Below are positions 35,345-45,865 of a stretch of 64,000 bases of DNA, in pieces; position 1 is the first letter of the stretch, and each line of letters starts with the position of its first letter. Both the position numbers and the translations under genes were made by a program. Origin of the DNA: Pogona vitticeps. Taxonomy: Eukaryota; Chordata; Lepidosauria; Squamata; Agamidae. The notes beneath the pieces were generated by a model that saw nothing but the letters and a program-made list of their open reading frames with translations, did not search any database and had not been told where the DNA came from. Where the stretch lies: contig NC_135783.1 of NCBI RefSeq assembly GCF_051106095.1, positions 66,138,947 to 66,202,946 of the forward strand. Direction: 5' to 3'.

Positions 35345-35575
35345 ATTATATACTGTCAGGTTGATTGCCACTTATAGTATTCCTGTCCAGGGGTTTCCTA
35401 GGTGCAAAGTACTAAGAAACAGTGTACCATTCCCTTCTTCTAGTGATGTCCTAGTACTATGCAACTTGTCCAAGGCTACACAGGCTGGTCCTTCTTTCGG
35501 GAGTCATAGTGGGGAATCAAACTCCCAGCATCTGGCTCCACAGTGAGGTAGCCAGCTCAACCTACCCAGCCATGT
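35345..35575 (-). mobile_element. tRNA-derived SINE
   Basis: Minus-strand head at the right (reverse complement of GTCATAGTGGGGAATCAAAC holds the B-box-like GTTTGATTCCCCAC), then CAAGGCTACACAGGCTGG, CATTCCCTTCTTCTAGTGAT, TTTCCTAGGTGCAAAGTACT and a tail near TTATAGTATTCCTGTCC. Same family as 45158-45350 and 35741-36262. Confidence 0.65.
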
Positions 35576-35740
35576 TAGAGTAACATTATAAGCATGCTGT
35601 CTAGATGGATGTTGTACATGTTCCTGACAACGAAAATCTACAACCAAATGGCCAAGGTGATCTAGAAGATTTCCCTCCTCCTGTCATGAAGTTGCTAGCT
35701 GTTCTCAGTGAGTTAGGTATTTGACTGTGAAGAGTACAGT

Positions 35741-36262
35741 TCCCCACTGTTCATCCCAGAAGAGTCAGTCTGTGTGGCCTTTGGTAAGCTGTGCAAGTCC
35801 CAGAATAGCCACAGAAGAGGTAAAGGTAAAGGTTCCCCTGACAATTTTTGTCCAGTCGTGTTTGATTCTAGGGGGTGGTGCTCATACCTGTTTCCAAGCC
35901 ATAGAGCCAGCGTTTTGTCCGAAGACAATCTTCCGTGGTCACATGGCCAGTGCAACTTAGACACGGAACGCTGTTACTTTCCCACCGAGGTGGTCCCTAT
36001 TTATCTACTTGCATTTGCATGCTTTCGAACCACTAGGTTGGCAGGAGCTGGGACAGACGACGGGTGCTCACTCCGTTGCATGGATTCAATTTTACAGCTG
36101 AAGATCTACAGACCTTACAGCACAGAGGCTTCTGCGGTTTAACCCACAGCATCACCACGCCCCACCAGCCACAGAAGAAGGGAACCACAAACCGCTCTCT
36201 ACCTAGAAAACTCTGAAAACGGTCACCAGAGGTCAGAATTAACTTCACGGCACACAATTATG
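35741..36262 (+). mobile_element. tRNA-derived SINE split by a Sauria SINE
   Basis: The left part contains TGTGGCCTTTGGTAAGCTGT, GCAAGTCCCAGAATAGCCAC. The right part contains AAGGGAACCACAAACCGCTC, CTACCTAGAAAACTCTGAAA, CGGTCACCAGAGGTCAGAAT and TAACTTCACGGCACACAATT. Read together they are in the same order as the complement of 45158-45350. The interruption at 35819-36166 is an intact-looking younger SINE. The head is on the left, opposite to the copy at 35345-35575, so the two form an inverted pair about 165 bp apart. Confidence 0.65.
35819..36166 (-). mobile_element. Sauria SINE with 12-bp target duplication
   Basis: It has the same blocks as 30882-31223: GGTAAAGGTAAAGGTTCCCC at the left, TGTCCAGTCGTGTTTGATTC tail domain, TTTATCTACTTGCATTTGCA, GCTTTCGAACCACTAGGTTG, and inverted tRNA head ending AACCCACAGCATCACCACGC. 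AGCCACAGAAGA occurs at 35807-35818 and 36167-36178, an exact 12-bp target duplication. The host site is the older tRNA SINE. Confidence 0.9.
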
Positions 36263-36799
36263 GTTATGGAGATGAAATGAACAGAAGATATCTGGGTAAG
36301 TCTCTGTCTTTCAGATTGACCACATATGTATGGTACAAACTGGAATTATCTGCCACAATATGTGCATTGTGGTGATGTACAAAACATATAAACACTTGTG
36401 TGTTGATTGTTTGAAGCATTTACTGTATATATTTGCTATATTTCTATCCTTTCCTTTAGTGAGCTCAACATAGCATACATGGTTTTCTTTGCCATTTTAT
36501 CTTTACAAGAATCCTATGAGATAGTTCAAACAGAGAACTGAGTGGCTGCCCACAGTACATTCCATGTGTTTTATAATGTAGTGAGAACTACAGCCAGAAG
36601 TTCCTGTGTTCTAGTTCAACATCCTCATCAACTTTAGCAGAGGTATGTTTATTGATTCACTCTTCTACTCCCCCATCACTCTACTTTTGCAGAGAGACAT
36701 TTGCAAATCCTTACACCAAAGATCTATGGTTCAAAACTCCACACCATTAGTTACATTTCACAATTAAACCACTACCTAGGTGAAAATATCATATGTCAC
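36263..36799. other. Unrecognised non-coding sequence
   Basis: No feature recognised. Confidence 0.3.
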
Positions 36800-36992
36800 C
36801 AATACATATTAGTCTGTAGCCAACATGCTAGTGTAGCATAGCTAGGATGTCAGTTGCAACTTATATTAGGACAGTTAGAGCAGGCCCACTTAAATAAATG
36901 GAACTTCTGGAGGAATTGACTCACTAAGTTCCCATTGATTCAATGGGTCTATTCTAATGCAATATACTACCCTACACAACAGGATTTTGGCC
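36800..36992. mobile_element. GGCCA-type MITE fragment
   Basis: The right end, reverse complemented, reads GGCCAAAATCCTGTTGTG, the terminal motif of the family at 30845-31408. The body GGCCCACTTAAATAAATGGA then CTTCTGGAGGAATTGACTC also matches. The left end is not clear, so the start is approximate. Confidence 0.45.
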
Positions 36993-37481
36993 ATCGCAAC
37001 ATTTATATATACCAATAACTCTGCATTATGTTAAATATGGATTATAAATTCCATATAAATATGGAAAATAAATATAAATTATTATTATTATAGCTTAAAA
37101 ATAATGTTTATAGCTTCAAAAGAATGATTGTGGAAATTATTAAGCTCAGGAGTCTTAACTCCTGGGTGAAGATTTAAAGCATTGGTATGTAGAAGCCTCC
37201 TGATGTTCTCTGTACCCAAATAAAGTGGAAAAACATCAGGGATGATTCACCCTGCACTCTTAGGAGACACTCCAAACTGTTCCATCCTTGAGCTCCTTCA
37301 ATTAATTGTGTGCTTCAATATCTTTCTTAAGAAAGAAAAGTTCCACCAACAAGGGGAATACAAACAGCTATGACTTGGGGGCAGGGGAAATGCGCAGTTT
37401 CATAATTCTGTGGACTACTCACTCAAAGACTATACAAAGATCATCCTTCCATTCTCTCTCTCTCTTTCTCTCTTACAAACA

Positions 37482-37482
<1 letters not shown>
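36993..37482. other. AT-rich unrecognised sequence
   Basis: There is an ATT-rich patch near 37078-37095 and a CT-rich stretch at 37452-37472. No coding signal. Confidence 0.35.

Positions 37483-37532
<50 letters not shown>
37483..37532. repeat. (CA)25 microsatellite
   Basis: A pure 50-bp CA run preceded by a CT-rich stretch. The Thr-His frame across it is an artefact. Confidence 0.97.
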
Positions 37533-37535
<3 letters not shown>

Positions 37536-39076
37536 TAATAGTGCAATATGCTATTTTATTAACTTGCATGAGAAAACAATGAAAAAAGAAAAATATTCCA
37601 GAAAATAAAAAGGCTATCTAAACAGAAATAAAAGTATTTCTCTTTGACTTACAGCGCCATGAAATTGCTGGTGAAATGGCTGCAAAAAACCCCCAAACCA
37701 ATGCCAGATGAGGTACAAAGGGACCATTGTGGTCGTGTTCTGCCTTGAGGGGGAAGAGCAGCCCCTTGTTTCCCCTTGTAGTTGCTCCAAAAGTCCACAA
37801 ATAATATTCATCTCGTCCATTTTTTTTGAATATTTCTCCAAAGAGAATGCATATACCTTGTTTGCACTGATGATAATCTTATGACAGAATCACCAGGCTG
37901 TGAGCCTAGGAAGCCCTTTAATACTCACAGCGCAGTTGTGTGAGTATTCGTGGCTTGGATGAACCCAAAGCTATCAACTAGACTATTGGGAGATGAAATG
38001 AATGCCCTCAGCTCAGTTTTTCTGTTTCCTTCCCATATACTGACATATTTGTTAGAAGCCATGGTACCTTGTTCCCACGGTGAATGCAGAAGATTTATTT
38101 CCCCCATGCTATCAGTCTCCTACAAGTCTGACTAGTCATTACCATTATTCTCATTGTGAAACCCAAGTCATTTTGTTTATGCCACAGGAAAAAATATATA
38201 ATCTCTTTCACTGCACCGACAGTATCAACATAAAACAAATAACAGCAAACACAGAAAGTGACAGAGAACAGGCAGAGGTTACAGGAGCTGTTGTATTATC
38301 AGTGCCTGCTGTGTGTGTTACATTGAAGGCCAGGAAGCAGCTCCTGCTCTCCCATGCTGAGCGGTGTCATTTTATTTTTTTCTAGCAGCGTTTCCTGGGT
38401 TCCTTAACATTCTAATCACCTCGATAAATAAATAAATAAAGCAGCACCATTATGTTCTTACAGGCTCCACAATACCGATCTGTACAAACTAGGTCTCAAA
38501 TCATTCCAAGTACAACACACAACTACGTATGTGAACTAAAACATGCCAATGCAAGATTGCCTCATCCCAAACAGCATACTATGACCTGATGAAGGGTTAG
38601 GATGTTAGGTTAGGGGGAGACTTTTTTTAAAAAAAAGAATTTGCACAAAGAATGTGAGATTTAAAGGATTTAAATAAGAGACCAGCTGAAACTGGACTAT
38701 TAAAACCTGTCTATTAAGAGCTTTTAAAACTTGTCCATGTCTATTCAGTTGGGCTTACTCTGTGGGGTTGCTCCTGTATCTATATAGAGAAATTTGGAAT
38801 GTTCCTTTTTGACTGCATTGCTCAGAATCCTTCATTCCATATGGCTACCAGCCTTATGAGTTGGTGGATTCTGGAAACCGTAGACTAAAAGTTCTGAAAG
38901 TAGATTGTTGTAACCCCAGTACTGGGATTAATGAGTTTATATTTTTTTAATTTTTGAATATATTTCTCATGCATTACTACATCATAAGAAGTAAAAAAAA
39001 ATTCTATTGTAGTAGCTAGAGAAACAATAGTTCAATTTTGGAAAAGGGCTGCAGAAATTTCAATATATGCTCGGAA
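37533..39076. other. Unrecognised non-coding sequence
   Basis: There is a short AAAT run near 38423-38439. Around 38820-38890, CAGAATCCTTCATTCC and GTGGATTCTGGAAACCG look like decayed inverted arms of a hAT MITE, but ends and target duplication are not resolvable. Confidence 0.3.
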
Positions 39077-39084
39077 ATCTAGAG

Positions 39085-39220
39085 CAGAGGTTCTTAACCT
39101 TTGTTACTTGGATGCTTTTGAACTGCAACTCCCAGAAACCCCAGTCAGGACAGCTGGTGGTGAAGGCTTCTGGGAGTTGCAGTCCAAAACTCCTGAGTAA
39201 CCCAAGGTTAAGAACCAGTG
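39085..39220. mobile_element. Palindromic hAT MITE, 136 bp
   Basis: Ends are CAGAGGTTCTTAACCTTTG and, reverse complemented, CACTGGTTCTTAACCTTGGG. The inner arms contain GCAACTCCCAGAA and TTCTGGGAGTTGC. The exact 8-bp target duplication ATCTAGAG lies at 39077-39084 and 39221-39228. Confidence 0.88.
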
Positions 39221-39228
39221 ATCTAGAG

Positions 39229-40145
39229 TATTGAAATTAACATTCAATGGAAAAACGCACTGCACAGTCACGATGAATGTACCAGAATTCCAGCACAGAC
39301 TCATTTTGTAAACTTGGCTCCCCTTTATTCAGTATTCTAATAATTGTACTGATTCTTTCAGCAATCATCCAGCCTCACTTGTCAATGGATGCAGAGATGT
39401 GTTAACTTGATTTAGTAATGCTATCTGATATGCGTGTTATTTTGGAGGGTTGTGATTTTTATTATTGCCCTCGTATAGTGTATTTTTATTTAAATAATTT
39501 TTTAAAATCCTTATTAAAAGAAAAAGAAAAAACCTCTGAAAGTGGTCAAGACACATTTTGGTGAGCCCCTGACCAAAAACCTCAAACTATAAAACACTCA
39601 CAAAAATAAAATTAAATTAAATAAGATAAAATTGTTTCAAAGATACTGTGACGGACAGGTCAGTAACCATTCCTGTCCATCACAATGGAACCCTGATTTA
39701 ACAATCAATGGGAGAACAGAAGAGGCAGAACTAGGGATATATAAGAGAAATGGAAGAAAGTTAAACATCAGTTAGGGATGAGTTAGGGATATGAGTTAGA
39801 GTTAGGGATATCAGTTCGAAAGAAGCAGTTTAGACATTTAGGACCAGCCTGGTGTTAAAGAAGTATAAACAGATACATAGAACAAGATAAGAAAAGAATA
39901 AATACCTTGATTAACATGATTATACATAAGAAAATATAAAAGTTACCAAAGCACAAGTTATTGAATGAATAAAATAAGATCATCCATGATTTACTTTATA
40001 TGATTTACTGATAAATACATAAATAAACATTGTTATAACGGAGAACTGTGAATTAAGAGTCATATTTAATAGAGCAGTGGTCGGGGAACAGGGATAAATT
40101 ATCCCAGATGGGGTAAAAGTGAAAATCCTAGGGGTAATGAGCAGA
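39229..40145. other. AT-rich unrecognised sequence with a small hairpin
   Basis: TGTGACGGACAGG (39647-39659) and CCTGTCCATCACA (39672-39684) pair with one mismatch. Repeated GTTAGGGAT phrases occur at 39770-39820. No coding signal. Confidence 0.4.
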
Positions 40146-40181
40146 GCTTGAATTAAGGCAGGAAAAAAGGGTGGAGGGAGG

Positions 40182-40259
<78 letters not shown>

Positions 40260-40445
40260 AGAGAGAGTGTGACTCAAAACTAGGAACAGGCAAGGCTTGA
40301 ATTAAGGCGGGGAAAAAGGGTGGAGGGAGGGTGGGAGGAAGGATGTGTGTTTGAGTCTGTGTGTGTGTGTGTGAGAGAGAGAGACTGACTCAAAACTATG
40401 AAAAAAACAGGCAAGGCTTGAATTAAGGCAGGAAAAAGGATGGCT
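40146..40445. repeat. Three tandem copies of a 120-150 bp unit carrying a (TG)n(AG)n tract
   Basis: The phrase GCTTGAATTAAGGC starts at 40146, 40295 and 40416. In each copy it is followed by a GGAAAAAGG block. In the first two it is also followed by TGGAGGGAGG, a TG tract, an AG tract and GACTCAAAACTA. Tract lengths differ: (TG)17 with about (AG)19 in copy 1, and much shorter in copy 2. The third copy ends after the GGAAAAAGGATGG block. Confidence 0.85.
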
Positions 40446-42879
40446 TCATCAAATACTGTATCATTTCCTTCCTTTCAAATCAAGGGGGTAATGTTGGCTT
40501 ATATAAATTTTTTTGGTGGGTAAAAGGTAAAAAAGTACCGTGGCGGCAGCGGAAAAGGGTTGAGAAATAAATGTCATACCTGAAAGTGAACCTGGGTTGT
40601 GTGGAAGAACAAACAGGGGAACTGGGGGTGTGTGACAGATACCCACCCAATTGGCCAGGTGTTCTCATCAGGTAGTTCATTACAACCAATTAGAGTAAGA
40701 AGTTATCACTGGAGAACATCTGCTTCTGCATCTATAATGTGGACTCGCTATGCTCAGATTCCTGTGTCAGATTCTGAGTCAGAGAAAATCTTTGAGGGAG
40801 AGAGATCGTTTGATTTATAGAGCACCCTAGCATTACATGTTGGATAAATTGATATTAAGACCTAGATGATCATGGACACTGGAAACACAATTAATCTCCC
40901 TGCCCTTTATAGCATGTCTATTAAATAGCTTTATATTACTGTTGCCATCTTGTAGATGAAGAACTTAACCTGAGACCATGCTGAACCATGCTGGCTGAGG
41001 GAATTCTGGGAACTATAGTCCAAAAAAAGTAACTATTCGAAGCTCTGGACTTATTCATTCTGGAGCAGATCTCAGAGAGCCCATAAGAAGGATGAGATAT
41101 TATTAGCCCAGTACTTTCTGGTTCACACTTGGTTTTCTTAGACAGCTATTATGCTTCAGTAACCTTCAGAAAGGTATTTATATGTTTTCCTACATTATTT
41201 GTTGGTTAACAGATGCAACAGTAAATACAGGGATTGTGGACTTTTCTTTGGCCCCAAACAATTTTTTTTTCTTTCCAGCTGTGTTGGTAGCAATGTGATT
41301 TAGGGCAATACCTCTCCCAAAGGAAAAAGGAAAAAATAGGCCACTAGTCTCATTTGTATGCATTTATACATTAACAGGTATGCAAATCCAAAAATGTCCC
41401 TTTGGCCTGCCTTTGAAAGTGGCCTAAAAACAGAACAAACAAGCCAAGGCAGAAGATAAACAATAAAATAAAATAAAAACAATCCCAATCTTTTTCAGTT
41501 GATGCACTTTCTTGTGTGTATTATCCATCTACATTAGCCATTAAAATCAGCACTGCTATTTTTACTTGGGCTTCTGTTTCACAAGGCAAGGTTATAGCCA
41601 TTCACTTTAAAAAAAAAACCATTAAAAACATTAGACACGCTGCATATATATTGATGGGGTCTAAGAAGGTGGTGAATGAATGATAAGGAAAAGAATCTTT
41701 ATAGTTGTAGTGTGCAGGTTGAGGAAATGTTGACTGTCCTGAGAACATGGTAAATTCCATGCTGGGGATCATTAGGAAAGAAATTGAAGATGAAACTGCC
41801 TTTTTTGTAATACCTTGATATAAATCTCCCATGTAACTATCCCTGGAATATGCAGCAGAGTTTTGGACCCTGCATTTCAAAAAGAGCAGTATAGATAGCA
41901 TTGCCAACCTGTCATATTCCAGTTCTCCAGAGCTGAGTAACCTATTTTTATAGATTGGGTAGCCTTACTTATATGTTCTGCAAATTCAACTCATTAAGCA
42001 ATGTATTATTTTTCTACCAATATGTTTCAGCCTTATCCTTTTTTATACAGCACCTCTGATTGAAAAAAGTATTATTGGCCAAATGCTAGCTTACTCACAA
42101 AGCTCATTTGGTGTTCATGGGCTCAATGGCACCTCTCAGCCCAATCTAATTTACAGGGGTGCCATCAAGATGAAAGAGGAAAAGTGAATCAAGTAGGTCA
42201 CTGGTGCATATACATAAATAATGACACTGTGTCATGCACATAGGCTTCCAGTGATATTCCCATGATATGACTGAATCTCCACTCATGGATATGGGGGAGA
42301 TGCAGGAGAAAGTGAGAGAAAGTTTCAAAGATCGAGAGAGAAAAAACACACAAGCTGTCATTTTCTTCATTGATAGGAGACAATATTTTATTGTAACTAG
42401 GCTGTGTCTTGTGTTTGGAAAGATGCTGAATTTCTGGTCAGGTTGAAGCTATTTGTGTTGACTCCTTGGATATATGCCAGACTGAAGAGACTAGCAACCT
42501 GGTTCCAATGCAGATTGTTTTACTGAAGACAATTGGCCCAAATAGGAACTGCATATATATACTGAATGCTGAAAGCATGGAATTAGAGCCAGCCCATAGA
42601 CTAAATCAGCAATCAGTGGCATGTATACAATTCAGGTAAAACCGAGCCAAATTGGTTATATGGAAGCCTTAAGTATAGACCTGGAAAAGGTGAGAAACAA
42701 GAACACTCTAAATTATCAAAGGCCAAGAGCATCCGCCCTGCGAAGGAAAATATGGGTCTCCTCAGCTTTGAAAAAATATTCAGTAAGAGGAGGCATAAAA
42801 TTATTCACATAGTGCAGTAGTAAACCTATGCTGTCACAGTACTAGAACCCACAGTCATTCTCCAAAGGTGAATAGGGAA
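40446..42879. other. Unrecognised sequence with a hAT-like remnant
   Basis: Near 40997-41036, GAATTCTGGGAACTATAGTC followed by CAAAAAAAGTAACT is the reverse of a common reptile MITE end (AGTTACTTTTTTGGACTACA). Similar phrases occur at 59065-59100 and 62655-62680. The ends are not resolvable. No gene was seen. Confidence 0.3.
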
Positions 42880-43035
42880 GACTCAGGCCAGATACAAAGA
42901 AATATGCCTTCATATAACACATAGTGAAACTATGACATTTGCTACCATAAGATGTAGTGTGGATGACTTTCAAGGTGAACTGCATAAATTCATGGAGGTT
43001 GAGGTCATCAGTGGCTGCTGGGCATGAATTCTATG
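42880..43035 (+). mobile_element. CR1 LINE 3' fragment
   Basis: ACACATAGTGAAACTATGAC, ATTTGCTACCATAAGATGTA, GTGTGGATGACTTTCAAGG and AAATTCATGGAGGTTGAGG, then ATCAGTGGCTGCTGGGCATG, follow the 3' part of a CR1 subfamily. Both ends are lost and an L2-like LINE begins shortly after. Confidence 0.6.
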
Positions 43036-43094
43036 CTATTCCCATACCTCTGGAAGTTGCCTACCACTGGACAAGACGGAGGTGGCGTGTGTGA

Positions 43095-43922
43095 CCCCCT
43101 CTTTTTTGGGGGGTCAACCCTCATGGCAAAGAGTGAGGTTCGCAGCTTGGGGATACACCTGGACCCAACGCTTACCATGGAAACCCAGGTAGCATCCGTG
43201 GTCCGTTTTGCCTATTTCACCTGTGGCGGATTGCCCAGCTGCGACCATATCTTGATGTGGGGGGGTCACTACTCTTGTCTGCACGTGCGTAATCTCGAGA
43301 TTAGACCATTGTAACGCACTCTACATGGGGCTGCCTTTGGGATTGATGCGGAAACTTCAAATGGTTCAAAATGCGGCAGCAAGGCTCCTTAGTGGGGTGA
43401 GGAAATATCAGCATATCTCCCCCACCCTGGCTGCTCTACATTGGTTGCCCATTCATTTCCACATTGATTTCAAAGTTATGATGATGACATATACAGCCCT
43501 AAATGGTTTGGGACCTCGATAACTGGCAGATCACCTTCTCCCACCCAGGTCTACTCGATTTACCTGACAAACCAGCAGGGATGGCTGAGGGTCCTTATGC
43601 CGAGAGAGGCCCGGAAAGAAAGAACAAGAAACTGGGCCTTCTTGGCAGCGGCCCCTCGGCTGTGGAACACTCTACCAGCTCCCTCGCTGGGTGTTTTTAA
43701 ACGCCATTTAAAAACTTGGCTCTTTAGGCAGGCCTTCCCTCCAGTCAATTAACTGTTTCATTTCTTTAGTTCCCCATCTTGATAATGTATATATCCACCT
43801 GTTAGTTGATTGTATTATTAAGTTTTTAGTAATTATATTTTTATTGTATTTTATCATTTTTGTAAGCCACCCCGAGTAGATTTTGTCTAGAGGGGTGGGG
43901 TATAAGTCTAAATAAAGTAAAG
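43095..43922 (+). mobile_element. L2-like LINE 3' end with tail
   Basis: Frames over 43024-43700 encode the C-terminal part of an L2/CR1-group reverse transcriptase ORF: SEVRSLGIHLDPTLTMETQ, then GLPLGLMRKLQMVQNAAAR, LLSGVRKYQHISPTLAALHW, LPIHFHIDFKVMMMTYTALN, and in another frame AEGPYAERGPERKNKKLGLL. A frameshift near 43503-43520 and further breaks separate the pieces. The 3' untranslated end has CCACCCCGAGTAGATTTTGT and GGGTATAAGTCTAAATAAAG, the usual L2-type tail. The copy is 5'-truncated and lacks the catalytic part of the polymerase. Confidence 0.8.
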
Positions 43923-44343
43923 TAAAAGTAAAAGGACTAAATGCACCCTTAGGTCCCCAGTTTTTGTGAGATGACAGCTCTAAGCACTTTTAACCATTGG
44001 CCACATTACCTCGGACTGATAGAGCCTGTGGTCTAAAACTTCTAGAGTGACATTCTTTTTCAGGATGAACAGTCCTTCATTGGAAAGGATGCTATGATAT
44101 TAACACATGTCATATCATACAAATTAGTGCATTTCTTCATCCTTTTTGGTGATGTATGTCCACCTTTTTGCCAAGTGTGAATGGTCACCCTAGTCAAGCA
44201 ATCCTGTTGGGTGAAGGCAATTGAAGAACAAGATCCAAAAATCAATCAAAATGTTCTAAAATGACAGATATTGTAAATTATGCTTTTAAATATGTATATA
44301 TTTTTTTAAAAAAATACTCCCTTGACTTTAAAGCCTTCTGCAA

Positions 44344-44348
<5 letters not shown>
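43923..44348. other. Unrecognised sequence
   Basis: No feature recognised between the LINE tail and the compound microsatellite. Confidence 0.3.
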
Positions 44349-44435
<87 letters not shown>

Positions 44436-44460
44436 TGTTTGTGTTTGTGTTTGTGTGTGC

Positions 44461-44512
<52 letters not shown>
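44349..44512. repeat. Compound microsatellite (CT)26(GT)16(TTTGTG)n(GA)24
   Basis: (CT)26 at 44349-44400 runs directly into (GT)16 at 44401-44432, then TTTGTG units to 44459, a short ATAT and (GA)24 at 44465-44512. The CT and GA blocks are mutual reverse complements, so they could pair across the GT block. Five open frames of low-complexity protein cross it and are artefacts. Confidence 0.97.
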
Positions 44513-44517
<5 letters not shown>

Positions 44518-45157
44518 AGTGCTGGTAGCAGCACTTTTACTGCAAGGTCTAATTCTCCCCACAAGACACAATTACATCAACAGAAGTTAATCACATCCTG
44601 AAAAGGGGGAATCCACCATGTAGTTTTGCTTTCGTACATGAGCGAATAACCCAATCACCTTCACAGTTCATTTGCAGTTGTTCCTGTTTATTGTAGTCCT
44701 GAAGGCAAATTGTCCCCAATTATATGAGTACAAATGCAGAGCAAATCCACTAACTACTAATGTACAGTAGAACTGCACACATCTCAACAACAGATGTTCT
44801 TAAATCTCAGACGTATAACAGATTTTATCTTGTGCACTTCCACAACCTCCAGTTTTATCTATTTATTAGATTCATTGGTCATTGCAGGCACCAGCTTTTG
44901 GTGTGCACCAAATCTGATGGTAGATAACATTGAGGATATTCAGAACTGGGGATAATTTGGTTTTCATTTAGGTTGTTTAACAAAATGAAGGAAGGAAGTG
45001 AAATGAAATGAACGAATATGACCAAACGCATAAACTTCTTCATATTTGGGACTGAAACACATTCTAATTTTAAAAAGAAAAGAATGTGGAAAAATGAAAT
45101 CCAAACATATTTATCCATCCAGGCTCAAGGTTTCAAGGAATTAATTCTTAATTATTA
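44513..45157. other. Unrecognised sequence
   Basis: Nothing recognised. The last bases become AT-rich at the tail of the SINE. Confidence 0.3.
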
Positions 45158-45350
45158 TAATTATGTGCCATTGAGTCAAATCTGAGTTATGACAATCCTT
45201 TCCTGGGTTTTCTAAGTACAGAGTGCTCAGAAGCGGTTTCTTATTCCCTTCTTCTGGGGACACCCTGGGACTGTGCAGCTTGCCCAAGGCTGGCTCTTCT
45301 CTGGGAGACAGAGTGGGGAATCCCATTCTCAACCTCTGTTTCTGCAGGTG
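45158..45350 (-). mobile_element. tRNA-derived SINE
   Basis: The tail at the left is TTATAATTATGTGCCATTGA, then TCCTTTCCTGGGTTTTCTAA, TATTCCCTTCTTCTGGGGAC, GACTGTGCAGCTTGCCCAAG, and the inverted tRNA-like head AGTGGGGAATCCCATTCTC. Same family as 35345-35575. The GTGCCATTGAGTCAAATCTG block is the part complementary to the 3' end of the plus copy at 36230-36260. Confidence 0.7.
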
Positions 45351-45689
45351 GATCCCTTCATTTATGTCTAGCTAAGTATCTGACCCTTCCACGAATAACA
45401 CCACAAAGCTGATAACAAAAGTTTCATTGGCAAGTAACAAACACAAATTTTAATTGAGGTTCTATTGCACACCCCACCACTTCAAGCCACTAGTTTTCCT
45501 GAGTACAGCAGATTTTCCTTTTCTTGTAGCAATGTTTGTGAAACTCCCTTTTAAAACTATGCTCTTGAAACCTCTGGTTTTCTGAATTAGTTTTTAAACT
45601 TACATTTAAAATGATCTTCAATCTGTTTTACTGTATGGTACTTTATTAGACCTGATGAACAGAAGAGCAACTGCAGTAGCTGGCATGCA

Positions 45690-45865
45690 GTTGAAGAAAT
45701 ATGTTGCTATTGGTTCCAGTTTGAATGCTGAATTGAGAAGTCAGTGTGAGCATTTGCTGCCACAACCACCAACACTAAATGCCTAGACTGACTTCCTAAG
45801 TTCACAGAAGTTCACTACTGAGATTTACACTTTGGCCAGTGAGTGCAAGTAACAGAATTCTGGCC
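45690..45865. mobile_element. GGCCAGAATT-ended MITE fragment
   Basis: The right end, reverse complemented, is GGCCAGAATTCTGTTACTTG followed by CACTCACTGGCCAAAGTGTA, matching the ends of 19372-19592 in motif and order. The left end is not identified, so the start is approximate. Confidence 0.4.

Noticed and set aside
39647-39684. A tiny LTR or terminal inverted repeat element
   Set aside because: No flanking direct duplication and too short. Left as a dyad only.
39770-39825. Interstitial telomeric repeat
   Set aside because: TTAGGG appears three times but within irregular GAGTTAGGGATAT phrases, not as contiguous hexamers.
40075-40110. hAT end (GCAGTGGTCGGGGAACAG)
   Set aside because: Resembles a hAT terminus, but no inverted partner or 8-bp duplication could be found.
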